A DNA stretch of 64,000 nucleotides from Selenomonadaceae bacterium. GTDB taxonomy: Bacteria > Bacillota > Negativicutes > Selenomonadales > Selenomonadaceae. Under the pieces are notes generated by a model. That model searched no databases. It saw only the letters and a program-made list of their open reading frames with translations, and was not told where the DNA came from. This document shows, in pieces, positions 1-10,915 of the stretch. The stretch spans positions 21,358 to 85,357 of the forward strand of contig JAFUTY010000004.1 in NCBI GenBank assembly GCA_017484005.1. The letters are read 5' to 3'. Positions within the stretch are counted from its first letter, which is position 1. Every line of letters begins with the position of its first letter. The position numbers were made by a program, and so were the translations under genes.

Positions 1-82
1 TTGAGATTTCGCCCAAAACTCTCGATTCAGATACAATTGCGACGCTTGAAACCTGCGACGATGTTTCGATTCCTAAAATCAT
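1..82 (-). CDS. tsaB: TsaB, N-terminal 27 residues (runs off the window)
   Basis: This is the start of the tRNA N6-threonylcarbamoyladenosine factor TsaB, a partner of TsaD. Reading leftwards from the ATG at 82-80, the frame gives a start of the form MILGIETSSQVSSVAI, which fits the TsaB opening (LxIxTSS..xSVAL). An AGGTGA ribosome site lies just upstream and overlaps the stop of the methyltransferase gene, 9 bases away, so the two are closely coupled on the minus strand. Only 27 codons are visible. The TSS motif and the SVA segment make the family call fairly safe, but a related ASKHA protein cannot be excluded. Confidence 0.75.
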   Translation of the reverse strand, partial: MILGIETSSQVSSVAIVSESRVLGEIS

Positions 83-91
83 GACTTCACC

Positions 92-1897
92 TCAAATCAC
101 TTTGAATCTTGTATTTGGCGAATGGAGTTTGAAAATTTCTCGAGAATTGATTTTGTCTGAATCGCTCGAAAAACTTTCATCTCTAAAGACTACTCGATTT
201 GGATTTTTCGACGCAATATATTCAATTACACTCTTTGAAATATTTTTATCAAAACAGGCGATCAAATCTCCAGCGTTGTAATTCAGAATCGTTGATCCCT
301 CGAATTCTTCCAATTCTAATTTCAAATTCAGCTCGATTCCCCAATCAATCAAGCATTCGAAAAGCAAATCGAGAGGAGATCGATCCGATTTTATATTTTC
401 AATCAGATCAAACAATTTCTCTCGAGTCAATTCTTCAGGTGAAATTGAAACATCGCGAAAATTTGTAGAATCCAATTTCAAAACTCTAAATCCTCGATCT
501 ATATTTTGAAATTTAGATCCTGCGCGTCGAATTCTTTCCTTTCCGATCTCACAGATTGTTTTGAATCCAGATTTAAACGCCTCGGAATTTTCTGGACAGA
601 TCTCGGGCAATTGAACCATGATCCATTTTCGATTTCCATGATCTTCAGAGTTTAATTGCATAACTGCATGAGCTGTTGTCGCTGATCCACTGAAAAAATC
701 TAAAACGATCGAATCTGGATTTGTTGTAAGCTGAAGTATCTTTCGAATTAATCGAGTAGGTTTTGGTGTATCGAACGGAGCTTCAGGAATCATTTCCTTG
801 ACTTGCATTTTTGCTTCATGATTGTCACCGACTTCTTCTCGAAACCAGATCGTTTTTGAGACACTTCCTTGTTTCACATCGGTTAGAAATTTTTTAGCCT
901 GCGGAACACCATTTCCATCTTTTCCAAACCAAATTCGATTATCTTCATACATCTTCAACATGGTTTCATCGGAATATCGACGATATGTTCCCGCTGGAGG
1001 AGACCATGTCACTCCATTTGGAAAAGTAAAACTTGCAGTGCTCGTTCCACTTTTTGCTTGCAACGTATTTAATTTCCATGCGCCTCGAGGATCGTTATCT
1101 GGATTTTTGTATCGAGAATCCATCTCTTGAGTTCTCGGGAGTAGATTCGGTCGCCAGATCGTTTTGTCTTTTACATAGACGAGGATGAAATCATGAGTAT
1201 CGGAGAGATATTTTGCATCGTTTTGAGGAGCATATTTTTTCTCCCAGATCACATTGCATACAAAATTTCTCTCGCCAAAAACTTCATCACAAATCTTTTT
1301 CAAATTCGACTGCTCATTATCATCAATCGAGATAAAGATCGCGCCGTCATCACTCAATAAATTTCTGGCGAGCAATAATCGAGAATAGATCATTGAACAC
1401 CAATCTGAATGAAATCGAGGATTCGAATCTGAATTCTCAACAAATTTTCGATTTCCATTTTCATCAAACAAATCAACTCGATCTGCATATTCCGCTGAAT
1501 CCATTTCGAATCGATCTTTGTAAATAAAATCATGTCCAGTATTATATGGAGGATCGATGTAAATCAATTTGATCTTTTTGAAGTAACTCTGCTGAAGGAG
1601 TTTCAAAACATCGAGATTATCTCCCTCGATGTAAAGATTCTCTGTCGAATCGAAATTCAAACTCGAATCGAGATCTGGACGCAAAGTTTTATCGATCTTT
1701 CGATAAGCCTCGATTCTTGCCGAATTTTTTCCAACCCAATCAAATCGATAAGCTTCCGGCTCATCAGAAATTTCATCGCCGAGAATCTGTCTCAAAACAT
1801 CAAAATCGATCGAATGTTTTAGATTTCCATGCGAATCTCTAGATTCAGTGACACATTCCGGAAACATTTTCATGAGTTCTTCGATTTTTGAATCCAT
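92..1897 (-). CDS. Orphan N6-adenine DNA methyltransferase, type III Mod-like
   Basis: This 601-residue protein should methylate adenine in a DNA target using S-adenosylmethionine. The catalytic motif IYIDPPYNTG lies near residue 115 and the cofactor-binding motif LDFFSGSATT near residue 400. That order (DPPY before FxGxG) is the beta class used by type III Mod subunits, and the length fits. The ATG at 1897 is preferred over an upstream ATG because GGAGG sits 7 bases before it. No Res helicase-nuclease gene is next to it: groEL is upstream and tsaB downstream, so it looks like an orphan. The genome may use it for epigenetic marking or protection; its target site cannot be read from the sequence. 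A relic of a similar enzyme lies at about 6.9-7.55 kb. Confidence 0.85.
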   Translation of the reverse strand: MDSKIEELMKMFPECVTESRDSHGNLKHSIDFDVLRQILGDEISDEPEAYRFDWVGKNSARIEAYRKIDKTLRPDLDSSLNFDSTENLYIEGDNLDVLKLLQQSYFKKIKLIYIDPPYNTGHDFIYKDRFEMDSAEYADRVDLFDENGNRKFVENSDSNPRFHSDWCSMIYSRLLLARNLLSDDGAIFISIDDNEQSNLKKICDEVFGERNFVCNVIWEKKYAPQNDAKYLSDTHDFILVYVKDKTIWRPNLLPRTQEMDSRYKNPDNDPRGAWKLNTLQAKSGTSTASFTFPNGVTWSPPAGTYRRYSDETMLKMYEDNRIWFGKDGNGVPQAKKFLTDVKQGSVSKTIWFREEVGDNHEAKMQVKEMIPEAPFDTPKPTRLIRKILQLTTNPDSIVLDFFSGSATTAHAVMQLNSEDHGNRKWIMVQLPEICPENSEAFKSGFKTICEIGKERIRRAGSKFQNIDRGFRVLKLDSTNFRDVSISPEELTREKLFDLIENIKSDRSPLDLLFECLIDWGIELNLKLELEEFEGSTILNYNAGDLIACFDKNISKSVIEYIASKNPNRVVFRDESFSSDSDKINSREIFKLHSPNTRFKVI

Positions 1898-1940
1898 GTA
1901 AAAACCTCCAAATTTTTTATAAAAGGATATCACAAATAAA

Positions 1941-1978
1941 AAAAGATCCGCAGATCATTTTTGATCTACGGATCTTTT
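1941..1978. terminator. Bidirectional terminator after groEL
   Basis: A 17-bp stem with one mismatch and a four-T loop has A-runs on the left and T-runs on the right, so it can stop transcripts from either side. It separates groEL from the methyltransferase gene on the same strand. It belongs to a family of GATCC-stem terminators that recurs at 7.56, 10.92, 51.69 and 56.71 kb. Confidence 0.85.
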
Positions 1979-2011
1979 CTATTTTGTGGTGATTCTAAAA
2001 ATTTTTCAGAA

Positions 2012-3656
<1,645 letters not shown>

Positions 3657-3661
3657 TGATA

Positions 3662-3943
3662 TTAGAGAATCGCGAGGATATCACTTTCGCGAATGATCAA
3701 ATAATCTTCGCCGTCAACTTTGACTTCCGTTCCGGAATATTTGGAAAAGAGAATTTTATCTCCGGCTTTGACTTCCATCTGTGCGCGCGTTCCATTATCA
3801 AGAAGTTTGCCATTTCCAACCGCAATGACTTCACCTTTTTGAGGTTTTTCTTTTGCGGTGTCGGGGATATAGAGTCCGCCGGCAGTTTTTTCATCGCTCT
3901 CGGCGACTTTGATAACGACGCGTTCGCCCAATGGTTTCATCAT
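3662..3943 (-). CDS. groES: Co-chaperonin GroES (Hsp10)
   Basis: This is the 93-residue lid of the GroEL chamber. It has the family opening [11 protein letters not shown], the mobile loop region with GGLYIPD near residue 25, and the closing segment ending LAIL. The open frame reaches back to 3997, but the ATG-ATG pair at 3943-3938 is the likely start because AGGAGG lies about 9 bases upstream and family members begin here. groEL follows in the same operon. Confidence 0.97.
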   Translation of the reverse strand: MMKPLGERVVIKVAESDEKTAGGLYIPDTAKEKPQKGEVIAVGNGKLLDNGTRAQMEVKAGDKILFSKYSGTEVKVDGEDYLIIRESDILAIL

Positions 3944-4006
3944 ACGAATCTGCCTCCTAAGTTTCAGAGAATTTTTCATGCGATTTATCTTTCGCAAGCG
4001 AGGGAT

Positions 4007-4034
4007 ATTCTAAAATTTTTAGACAAAAAGTCAA
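4007..4034 (-). promoter_or_regulatory. Sigma-70-type promoter for groES-groEL
   Basis: On the minus strand a TTGACT -35 box (4034-4029) and a TAGAAT -10 box (4012-4007) are 16 bases apart and about 65 bases before the groES start. No CIRCE element (TTAGCACTC-N9-GAGTGCTAA) is visible here, so HrcA control is not supported by this stretch. Confidence 0.6.
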
Positions 4035-4048
4035 GGAAAATTTTTCAA

Positions 4049-4885
4049 TCAATGCTTTCCGTAAGAGAATCCTAAACCTCTAACTTCATTGACTTCCGAG
4101 ATTGTAAAGAATGCATGGGGATCGACTTCCGAAATCATTTTGCAAACGTTAAAAAGTTTTCTGCGTGGAATGATACACATGATCCCTCGATCTTTTTTAG
4201 ATGTGAATCCGCGTTCGATTTGAAACATCGTTGCGCCGGCATCTTCGAGCAAAATCCTCTCGCGAATGATTTCGATTTCGTCTGAGATTATAAAAATTTG
4301 AATCTGAGTTTTGCCGAGGAGCATGATTTTATTCATCGTGAGAGTTATCAATGCTAAAACGAATATGCCGAGGAAAATCTGTTCGGAATTTGAAAATGGA
4401 ATTTGCAGGCTCAAAATAATTCCGTCAATGATGTAGAGAATTATCGACAGATTGAAATGCAGATGTTTATCGAGAATCAGCGCGAGGATATCTGTTCCGC
4501 CCGATGATCCGCCGGTTCTGAGGATCAATCCAACTCCCGCGCCCATCAATACTCCTCCAAAAATCGCGGCGAGCATGATGTTCGATGTGAGAGTATCAGT
4601 TAAAAATCTTTCCAATATAAACATGCAGGCAGGATAGAGAATCGAGTTTGCGATTGTCGATATTGCAAAATTTTTTCCGAGCGTCATGAATCCAATCAGA
4701 AATAGAATTCCATTCACGATCAAAATCATTGTTGAAAGCTGCATCGGTATGTAATGAGCTGCGGCGAGTGATATTCCAGTTGCTCCGCCGAGAATCATTC
4801 CATGCGGTGCGATGAATCCAATGACTGCCAAGGCGATCAAAAAATTACTGAAGATCATTATCGAGATCTTTCTGATAAGTTTCAT
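4049..4885 (-). CDS. YitT-family membrane protein (DUF161 + DUF2179)
   Basis: This 278-residue integral membrane protein has five to six hydrophobic segments in its first 190 residues, including the family segment IAPHGMILGGATGIS near residue 25 and RTGGSSGGTDILA near 130. A soluble C-terminal DUF2179 domain (about residues 195-275) follows. The family is common in Firmicutes and the substrate is unknown. A GGAGA ribosome site precedes the ATG. It stands alone, diverging from the PTS relic at 4.95 kb and lying upstream of groES on the same strand. Confidence 0.9.
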   Translation of the reverse strand: MKLIRKISIMIFSNFLIALAVIGFIAPHGMILGGATGISLAAAHYIPMQLSTMILIVNGILFLIGFMTLGKNFAISTIANSILYPACMFILERFLTDTLTSNIMLAAIFGGVLMGAGVGLILRTGGSSGGTDILALILDKHLHFNLSIILYIIDGIILSLQIPFSNSEQIFLGIFVLALITLTMNKIMLLGKTQIQIFIISDEIEIIRERILLEDAGATMFQIERGFTSKKDRGIMCIIPRRKLFNVCKMISEVDPHAFFTISEVNEVRGLGFSYGKH

Positions 4886-4952
4886 GTTTTTCTCCTATGT
4901 AATTTGCTAAAATCAACTAAATCCAAAATTTCAATATAAAGGAGTGAAATCC

Positions 4953-5027
4953 ATGGCTCGAAAGTATGAGCAGCTCGCCGCGGATATTGTTAAAAATGTC
5001 GGCGGAAAGGAAAGCGGTATTTCATGA
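4953..5027 (+). pseudogene. 5' stump of a beta-glucoside-type PTS gene (EIIB start)
   Basis: After a GGAGTG ribosome site, this 24-codon frame encodes the usual start of a beta-glucoside or trehalose-type PTS permease (MARKYEQLAADIVKNVGGKE) and then reads SGIS and stops. The rest of EIIB, including its phosphorylated Cys, and most of EIIC are missing. The stop overlaps the start of the homing-endonuclease gene (ATGA). The last in-frame residues (SGI) look like the conserved Gly-Ile just before the S/T-E-P-A-I-Y-G motif of EIIC. That suggests a large internal deletion joined residue ~20 to the late EIIC region. Confidence 0.8.
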
Positions 5028-5869
5028 TTATTTACGTCATTATAAATACAATCAACGGAAAAATTTACATTGGACAGACGACGCGATCTCTTAGTGAAAG
5101 AATTTCGGAACATATCAGTAACAAGAAGACTCTCATTGGACGAGCAATTCAGAAATACGGCTGGACAAATTTTAGCGTCAAAGTTATCGAAGTGTGCGAT
5201 ACCATTGAGCAGCTTAACGAACGCGAAAAATTTTGGATTGCGAAATATGATTCCATTGTACCGAACGGCTACAACTTGACTGAAGGCGGCAATAATGGAA
5301 CTCATTCAGCCGATGTGTGCGCCAGATTATCTGCAGCGAATACAGGTAAAAAACTTTCAGCAGAGACTTGTAAAAAGATTTCCGAAGCGAAAAAAGGAAC
5401 TCATCTATCTAAAGAGACTCGTGCAAAAATGTCTGCAATGCGCAAAGGAAAATCAAAAAGTAATGAGACACGAGCAAGAATGAAATTGGCGCAGACAAAA
5501 AATCGAAAAGTGGTTTACTGCATTGAAACGAGACAAACTTTTGAATCGATTAAGGCTGCAGCTGAAAGTTATGGAATACGAAGCGGCGAAATCAGTTCTG
5601 TATGCAACGGCAAAAGAAATACTGCCGGCGGCTTACATTGGGCTTTTTTGAAAGATTGGTTGACTGCAGACGACAAAACACAAACTGAATTATCGGCAAA
5701 ACCTTCGCATCGCAGAAAACGCGTTCGCTGCATGGAAACTGGCGAGGTTTTTCTGTCAACTCGTGCGGCTGCAGAAAAATATAAAACCGATCATAAAAAT
5801 ATTGCCCGTGCTTGCAAAAATTCAACAAGAACCGCAGTAGGAATGCATTGGAAATTTCTTGTCGACTGA
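5024..5869 (+). CDS. GIY-YIG homing endonuclease with NUMOD DNA-binding modules
   Basis: This 281-residue protein should cut a specific DNA target and promote spread of its own gene. The GIY-YIG nuclease core is at the N-terminus (YVIINTINGKIYIGQTT, residues 4-20), with the catalytic Arg and Glu expected around residues 25-75. Residues ~95-155 hold NUMOD3-type repeats (SAANTGKKLS, SEAKKGTHLS, SAMRKGKSKS). Two NUMOD1-type helix-turn-helix modules follow (about 160-210 and 230-280), each ending GLHW or GMHW. No intron-like RNA surrounds it: the gene fills the gap between the two halves of the PTS gene. It sits at the codons for the conserved GI-TEPAIYG motif of EIIC, which fits a homing site in a conserved gene. 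Confidence 0.9.
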   Translation: MIIYVIINTINGKIYIGQTTRSLSERISEHISNKKTLIGRAIQKYGWTNFSVKVIEVCDTIEQLNEREKFWIAKYDSIVPNGYNLTEGGNNGTHSADVCARLSAANTGKKLSAETCKKISEAKKGTHLSKETRAKMSAMRKGKSKSNETRARMKLAQTKNRKVVYCIETRQTFESIKAAAESYGIRSGEISSVCNGKRNTAGGLHWAFLKDWLTADDKTQTELSAKPSHRRKRVRCMETGEVFLSTRAAAEKYKTDHKNIARACKNSTRTAVGMHWKFLVD

Positions 5870-6674
5870 ACCTGCAATTTACGGTGTAACTCTCCCTCGA
5901 AAGAAATATTTTATCATTTCATGTATCGGCGCGGCTATCGGCGGAGCATTGATGGCTCTGCTCGATGTCAAACTCTACATCTTTGGAGGCTTGGGAATCT
6001 TTTGCTATCCTGGATTTATTGATCCTGTCGCGAATGATGTCAGTGGAATGTACAACTCGATCATTGTTTCATTGATTGCGATGGCTGTTGGATTTGGTAT
6101 AACTTTCCCAATTTATAAAGATGAAGTTGTCGAAGCTCCAGCTGCTCCAGTGTCTGAACCTGCACCAGCTCCGCAGCCTGAACCAAAATCTGAACCTGTT
6201 GCGACTTCAGAATCCTCTTTGAAATCCGAGATTCTCGCAAGTCCTCTCACTGGAAAATTAGTCGCGATTCCAGATGTTCCAGATCCAGTTTTTTCGTCGG
6301 GAGCATTGGGACAGGGAATCGCTGTTGATCCTTCCGAGGGAAAAGTTTTTGCACCAGCTGATGCGGAAGTCTCAACTCTATTTCCAACTGGACATGCAAT
6401 TGGATTGATAACTTCAAACGGCGCAGAAATCTTGATTCACATCGGCATGGATACTGTTGAAATGAATGGCGATGGATTCAAAACTCACGTCAATCAAGGT
6501 GACAAAGTCAAAAAAGGAGATCTGTTAATCGAATTCGATATCGATAAAATCAAAGCGGCAGGACATCCAGTTATTACTCCGGTCGTTGTGACGAATCATG
6601 CGAATTTCAAAAAAGTCTCGCCGGCATCTCAATCAGTTTCAAGTGGCGATGATCTGATTTCGATCGAAGTCTAA
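5859..6674 (+). pseudogene. 3' remnant of the PTS gene: end of EIIC plus complete EIIA
   Basis: The frame resumes with TEPAIYGVTLPRKKYF, the conserved EIIC motif. About 75 residues of C-terminal EIIC membrane segments follow, then a Pro/Glu/Ala-rich linker (residues ~95-125) and a complete glucose-type EIIA domain (about 130-271) with the phospho-His motif ILIHIGMDTVE. Without EIIB and most of EIIC it cannot transport sugar. If translated, for example from the TTG at 5859 overlapping the endonuclease stop, it could still be a membrane-tethered EIIA that takes phosphate from HPr and serves other permeases. The alternative is a plain relic. Confidence 0.8.
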
Positions 6675-6690
6675 TTTAGGAAAATTTTTC

Positions 6691-6727
6691 ATGGATAGAG
6701 TTTAGAATTCTATCCATGATTTTTTTC
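6691..6727 (+). terminator. Terminator after the PTS remnant
   Basis: A 9-bp perfect stem (ATGGATAGA/TCTATCCAT) is followed by TGATTTTTTT, a classic intrinsic terminator 16 bases after the stop codon. From here to about 6890 I see no gene. Confidence 0.85.
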
Positions 6728-6889
6728 GGAGTTATCAATCAAAACAAAAAAGGCGATCGAATACATTCTTTTCTATTCGAAAACCAGAAACTCGATCAAA
6801 TTTCGCGGTTTGCAGAAAAATAGTAAAAGTGGCTAGGAACTAAAATCTTGATTCGAAACTCGAGCATTCTCTCCATCATATGAAAAAAC

Positions 6890-7554
6890 TGATTATGATC
6901 CGGAAGTGCCATGGAATTTCATCGATAAATCTTTCTGTGTTAAAACGAATGAGCAAGCAACATCTGAATTGCGACAGATTTTCGATTGAGAAAAATTTTT
7001 TGATTTTCCAAAGCCGCCATCATTGATTTCGTAATCTGATAAATTTTCTTTGAGATTCAGATTCAATAATTCTCGATGCATTTGCAGGATCTGGAACGAC
7101 TGGTCAATCAGTTATCGAATTGAATCGAGAGGATTCTGGATCTCGAAAATTCATTTTGATCGAATCCATGGATTATTGTGAATCGATAACTGCTGAACGA
7201 GTTCGTCGAGTTGGTGGAGAATTTTCATTCTATGAATTCGGAGATCCAATTTTTATCGAGGATCAATTGAATCCAGAAATATCGAGAGATCTATTTCGAA
7301 GATATCTTTTCTATTCGGAAACAAAAAAAGAGATCCCACCGATGAATCCCGATGAATCAACATTACTCGGAATTCATGATGGGATCGCTTATCATTTAAT
7401 CGATGGAGATCTCAATTTCAATTCTCTCGCACAGATCAAAACTCGATCAGAAAGCTACATTATGTATGCGGAATCATGTACGATATCTCAAGAGACTCGC
7501 GATCAATTCAAGATCATTTTTAGAAAAATTCCTCGAGATATTCGAAGAATCTAA
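6890..7554 (+). pseudogene. Relic of a type III Mod-like adenine methyltransferase
   Basis: The first part (6893-6985) reads YDPEVPWNFID and TNEQATSELRQIFD, followed by an in-frame TGA, FFDFPKPPSLIS, and a TAA. These are the conserved segments before the cofactor motif in type III Mod enzymes. The frame then shifts by one near 7060-7075 and continues with FAGSGTTGQSVIELN, the S-adenosylmethionine-binding motif, to a stop at 7554. The catalytic DPPY half is absent. At least two nonsense codons and one frameshift show this gene is dead. The open 3' piece can be read from about 7072 or from an ATG at 7120. It is distinct from the intact enzyme at 92-1897. Confidence 0.75.
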
Positions 7555-7555
7555 T

Positions 7556-7602
7556 AAAAAGATCCCCGACAGATCACTTTCGATCTATCGGGGATCTTTT
7601 TT
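7556..7602. terminator. Bidirectional terminator, GATCCCCGACAGATC family
   Basis: A near-perfect ~19-bp stem around CTTTC, with an A-run on the left and a T-run on the right. It lies between two convergent reading frames: the methyltransferase relic on + and the DUF262 gene on minus. Nearly the same sequence recurs at 51.69 and 56.71 kb. Confidence 0.9.
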
Positions 7603-7609
7603 GTTCGGA

Positions 7610-9221
7610 TCAATATTCAGAATCCCATTTTTTGAAGAGATCGAGAATTTGATTGATCATTTCATCGCTACGATTTGAAATTGCATTTGCATCCCAAGAA
7701 TCAAGCGATCCAATTTTCTTCGTCATTGAAATAGAAGATGTTTGATACCATCCAGTTTTATCATTGAACGATTTGTTTTTCGCGCTGATATTCAAAGATT
7801 TTTCAAGCGGCGTGAGATTTCCAATCGCGTTGATAATTGCAGGATCTTTTGGCGCGTAATTCTGTTGAAAATTCTGCGGCAGAATATGCTCAATCTCCCA
7901 TGCCAATGGAAGTTTCGACGGCAAAATAGTTTTTTGATCCGGATCGCTGTACGCAATGATTCGCAAAATCGTTCGAGTGATTAATCCATTTTGTCGAATC
8001 GCATTATCAACATCTTGATCGGTAAAATCATTCGCTGGAAAATTTGGATGATCCGATTTTATCGATTGAATGTTGAGCTCGAGCACCGGAAATCGAATCG
8101 AAAGCGCAGTTCCAGTGACCGCATGGATTCGTGTGAGTGTCGCGATTAATTTATGCAGGAATTTCAAATATTTCGGCTCGAAATCGATTTCACCAGAATG
8201 CACGATGTAATAAACAATCGCTGCGGATCTCCAATGATCACTCGGCGAATTCCAGATGATATCGAGTGCCTGCTGAAGCTCCAAACACCAATTGCTCGAA
8301 TTTGGATCTTTCATTTTTTGAATGATCTCAGAAATTTTTTCCAGATCACTCATCGTCACCGGATATCCAAGATAATTTTTGAGGAATTGTCGCATACTTC
8401 CGCGCAGATTTAATTTTCCACTCTTCGCCCGAGTGTATGAATGATAATACGTGAAGAGCGTCATCATCGATTCGACATCTTCGATGATTCTGCCAGCGAT
8501 TTATGAATTCTTTCCGAGTCGAATCGTCAAGTTTCGAATAGATATCTGCCTTGAAAATATCTGTATCGCTGAGCTGCAAACCGCGATCATTAATTCTTTC
8601 GAAAAGCTCGAGCGTCGATTGAAAATCATTTGCCTGAATTACTAAAATGTGTGTGGAATTCAAAAGATCGTTGACGAATTTCAAAAATGCATTTTGATTT
8701 TTCACGAATCCGCGCAATTGATTTTGGAATAATCGATAATTCGCAGAATAATTATCGTCACCATTTCCAGCTTTATTTGAGAGGATATCGATGAATTTTT
8801 GATTTGCCAAATCACTTGTCGCTTCAGACGAGATCCGAACTTTATCCGGCGCAATGATATCTCCCATCAAATTCATTTCCCAAATTATTCCGCGAAGATT
8901 CATTTCTAACGGCGAATTTGACTGTAAATGTTCATGAATCGCGTGAAACAGTAAAAATAATGTCACGATTCGTTGTTGCCCACCGACAATCTCGCGTCTT
9001 TGATTTTGATTCGTGTAAAAAACGATCGAGCCGAGAAAATATGTATCGCTGGGATTCGAATTCGCGCTGAAATCCTTGAGATCTTCGAAGAGCTCCAATG
9101 CTTGATCTTTGCCCCAAGAATATGGGCGTTGATATTCCGGAATCAGAAATGGTTTTTGAGTGGAATTGAAAAAATTGAAAATCGGCACATCTGCAACTGC
9201 TTTAATGCTTGGCAAATTCAA
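7610..9221 (-). pseudogene. DUF262/DUF1524 protein, frameshifted copy
   Basis: Two overlapping frames (9221 to 8346 and 8467 to 7610) together match one ~540-residue DUF262 + DUF1524 protein, the architecture of GmrSD-type type IV restriction enzymes. The break lies near 8495: one frame ends FINRWQ and the other resumes IIEDVESMMTLF, so one or two bases are missing or extra. The N-terminal part has PFLIPEYQRPYSWG but the usual DGQQR motif reads GGQQR. The C-terminal part keeps the DUF1524 motif EHILP and the later GNLTPLEKSLN. The start is a TTG at 9221 with AGGGG upstream, overlapping the end of the next paralogue. A sequencing error could restore the gene. Confidence 0.8.
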
Positions 9222-9229
9222 TCAGCCCC

Positions 9230-10828
9230 TTAATATTCCGAATCCCACTTATCCAATATCGCGAGAATTTGATCAACAATCTCCTCATTGCGACTTTGAA
9301 TCTCGTCAAAACTCCACGAACTTTTTTCAATGAGATTTCTCGTGACAATTATACCAGATTTTTGATAGCAACTCTTTTTCTCTTCGAAAGATTTATTTTT
9401 TGTCTGTGCAAATTCTTTTTCGAGCGGTGTAAAATTCCCAATCGTTTCAACCAGATCTTTATCGTCGGGATTGTAAGAATTTTTTCTCGGCAGAATCAAT
9501 TCTAATACACAATTCATAGGCAACAATTCATCCTGATTTGCATATACGAAGATGCTCATCCACATTTTTTGTATCGGTTTTGATTTCGATTGAATCGATT
9601 TTGAGATTTCCATTCGAGAAAAATTTTCCGTTGAAAAGCTCGGATGAGTATAATGCATTGACTCAAAATTGATATCGATCATGAGTTTTCTGACTGTGGT
9701 AGCACTTTTAATCGAATAAGTTTTGGCGAAAGATGAAATCAATTTATGAAGGAAACGAGTGAAATTCGATTCGAAATCTTCCTCGTCTTGAGGCGCGAGA
9801 TAATAAACTGAAACTGCATAGTCCCACCATTCACTCGAAATTCTTCTGACAATATCGAGTGCCTTGCGAATCTCGATGTTTTGAGACCAAGATTCGCCAT
9901 CGATCGTATTTTGAGTTTTAATCATGCGAATCAGTTTAAAAATTTTTTCGAGATAATTCATCGACGTTGGATATTGAAGTGCATCGAAATTTCTATCGAG
10001 AAAATAATTTCGCACGCCATCATTATGAAATATCGCTTGTCGATTATCTCTGGCGCGAGCAAAATACATGTAATGATTGAACAGCGTAATCATTGGCTCG
10101 TTGATGATATTCATTTTTCGTTCGAGAAGTTTCCAGCGTGCAATAAATTCTCGACGCGATATTTCATCGAGTCTCGTATAAATTTTCGATTTGAAAATAT
10201 CTGAATCGGTTAATTGTCTTCCGCGATCGTTGATTCGTTCAAAGAGGATAAGAGTCGAATTGAAATCGTCAGCTTTGATTGGTAAAATTGTCGTTAACTC
10301 AAGGAGTTTCTTTCGAAAAATCATAATATCGTCGAGATTCGATAGCAGTTTTTGAAATTCGCGATAATTTCTTGAATAAAGCTCTGAGCCATCTGCTTTT
10401 CCTGTTGCGAGGATGTTGATGAAAGTCTGATTCGCTTCATCACTTATCGCTTGCGACGAAATCAGAACTGAATCTGGAGAGATTACATCGCCAGTATTAT
10501 CATCGAATTTCCAAATTAGTCTTTTCAAATCAGATTTCCAATTTGTATTTTTCAAAAGCTCATACATCGCTCGAATCAAAAGGAATAGCGAGATAATCCG
10601 TTGTTGCCCATCGACGATTTCGCGCTGATGAGTTGTATTTTCAAAATACATGATCGTTTCGAGAAAATATACCTCTCCCTCGAATTCATGAATATCGTTG
10701 AAGAGCGTCACGATTTCTTCAGTCTCCCATTCATATGGACGCTGATATTCCGGAATCAGAAAGGGTTTGTTGAGCTCACAAAAAAATTCACCAATGGTTT
10801 TGGGATCGGATGCGGCAATTCTCTTCAT
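9230..10828 (-). CDS. DUF262/DUF1524 protein, GmrSD-like
   Basis: This 532-residue protein has the DUF262 (ParB-like NTPase) domain first: PFLIPEYQRPYEW near residue 23, IVDGQQRI near 72, and FERINDRGRQLTDSDIF around 200. A C-terminal DUF1524 domain follows. In GmrSD enzymes DUF262 uses nucleotides and DUF1524 is an HNH-type nuclease that attacks modified phage DNA. Here the nuclease motif normally written EHILP reads ELILP: the catalytic His is a Leu, while GNFTPLEK is kept. It may therefore bind and hydrolyse nucleotide but not cut. The ATG at 10828 is chosen because GAGGAG lies 8 bases upstream. The frameshifted paralogue follows directly. Confidence 0.85.
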   Translation of the reverse strand: MKRIAASDPKTIGEFFCELNKPFLIPEYQRPYEWETEEIVTLFNDIHEFEGEVYFLETIMYFENTTHQREIVDGQQRIISLFLLIRAMYELLKNTNWKSDLKRLIWKFDDNTGDVISPDSVLISSQAISDEANQTFINILATGKADGSELYSRNYREFQKLLSNLDDIMIFRKKLLELTTILPIKADDFNSTLILFERINDRGRQLTDSDIFKSKIYTRLDEISRREFIARWKLLERKMNIINEPMITLFNHYMYFARARDNRQAIFHNDGVRNYFLDRNFDALQYPTSMNYLEKIFKLIRMIKTQNTIDGESWSQNIEIRKALDIVRRISSEWWDYAVSVYYLAPQDEEDFESNFTRFLHKLISSFAKTYSIKSATTVRKLMIDINFESMHYTHPSFSTENFSRMEISKSIQSKSKPIQKMWMSIFVYANQDELLPMNCVLELILPRKNSYNPDDKDLVETIGNFTPLEKEFAQTKNKSFEEKKSCYQKSGIIVTRNLIEKSSWSFDEIQSRNEEIVDQILAILDKWDSEY

Positions 10829-10866
10829 GTTTTTATCTCCTCGATGTAAACTCAAAATTCAACATT

Positions 10867-10895
10867 ACTATAGACGATCTAATTACACCGATCAA
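10867..10895 (-). promoter_or_regulatory. Promoter of the DUF262 pair
   Basis: On the minus strand TTGATC (10895-10890) and TATAGT (10872-10867) are separated by exactly 17 bases, 39 bases before the ATG at 10828. This is a good sigma-70-type promoter, so the two DUF262 genes form their own unit. Confidence 0.65.
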
Positions 10896-10915
10896 GACAA
10901 AATATTTTTCCGAAT

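Noticed and set aside
3959..4048. CtsR- or CIRCE-like heat-shock operator before groES
   Set aside because: AGACAAAAAGTCAA resembles a CtsR half-site pair only loosely and has wrong spacing; no CIRCE repeat is present.
5024..5869. Homing endonuclease inside a group I intron
   Set aside because: No non-coding intron sequence remains on either side; the reading frame fills the gap between PTS halves.
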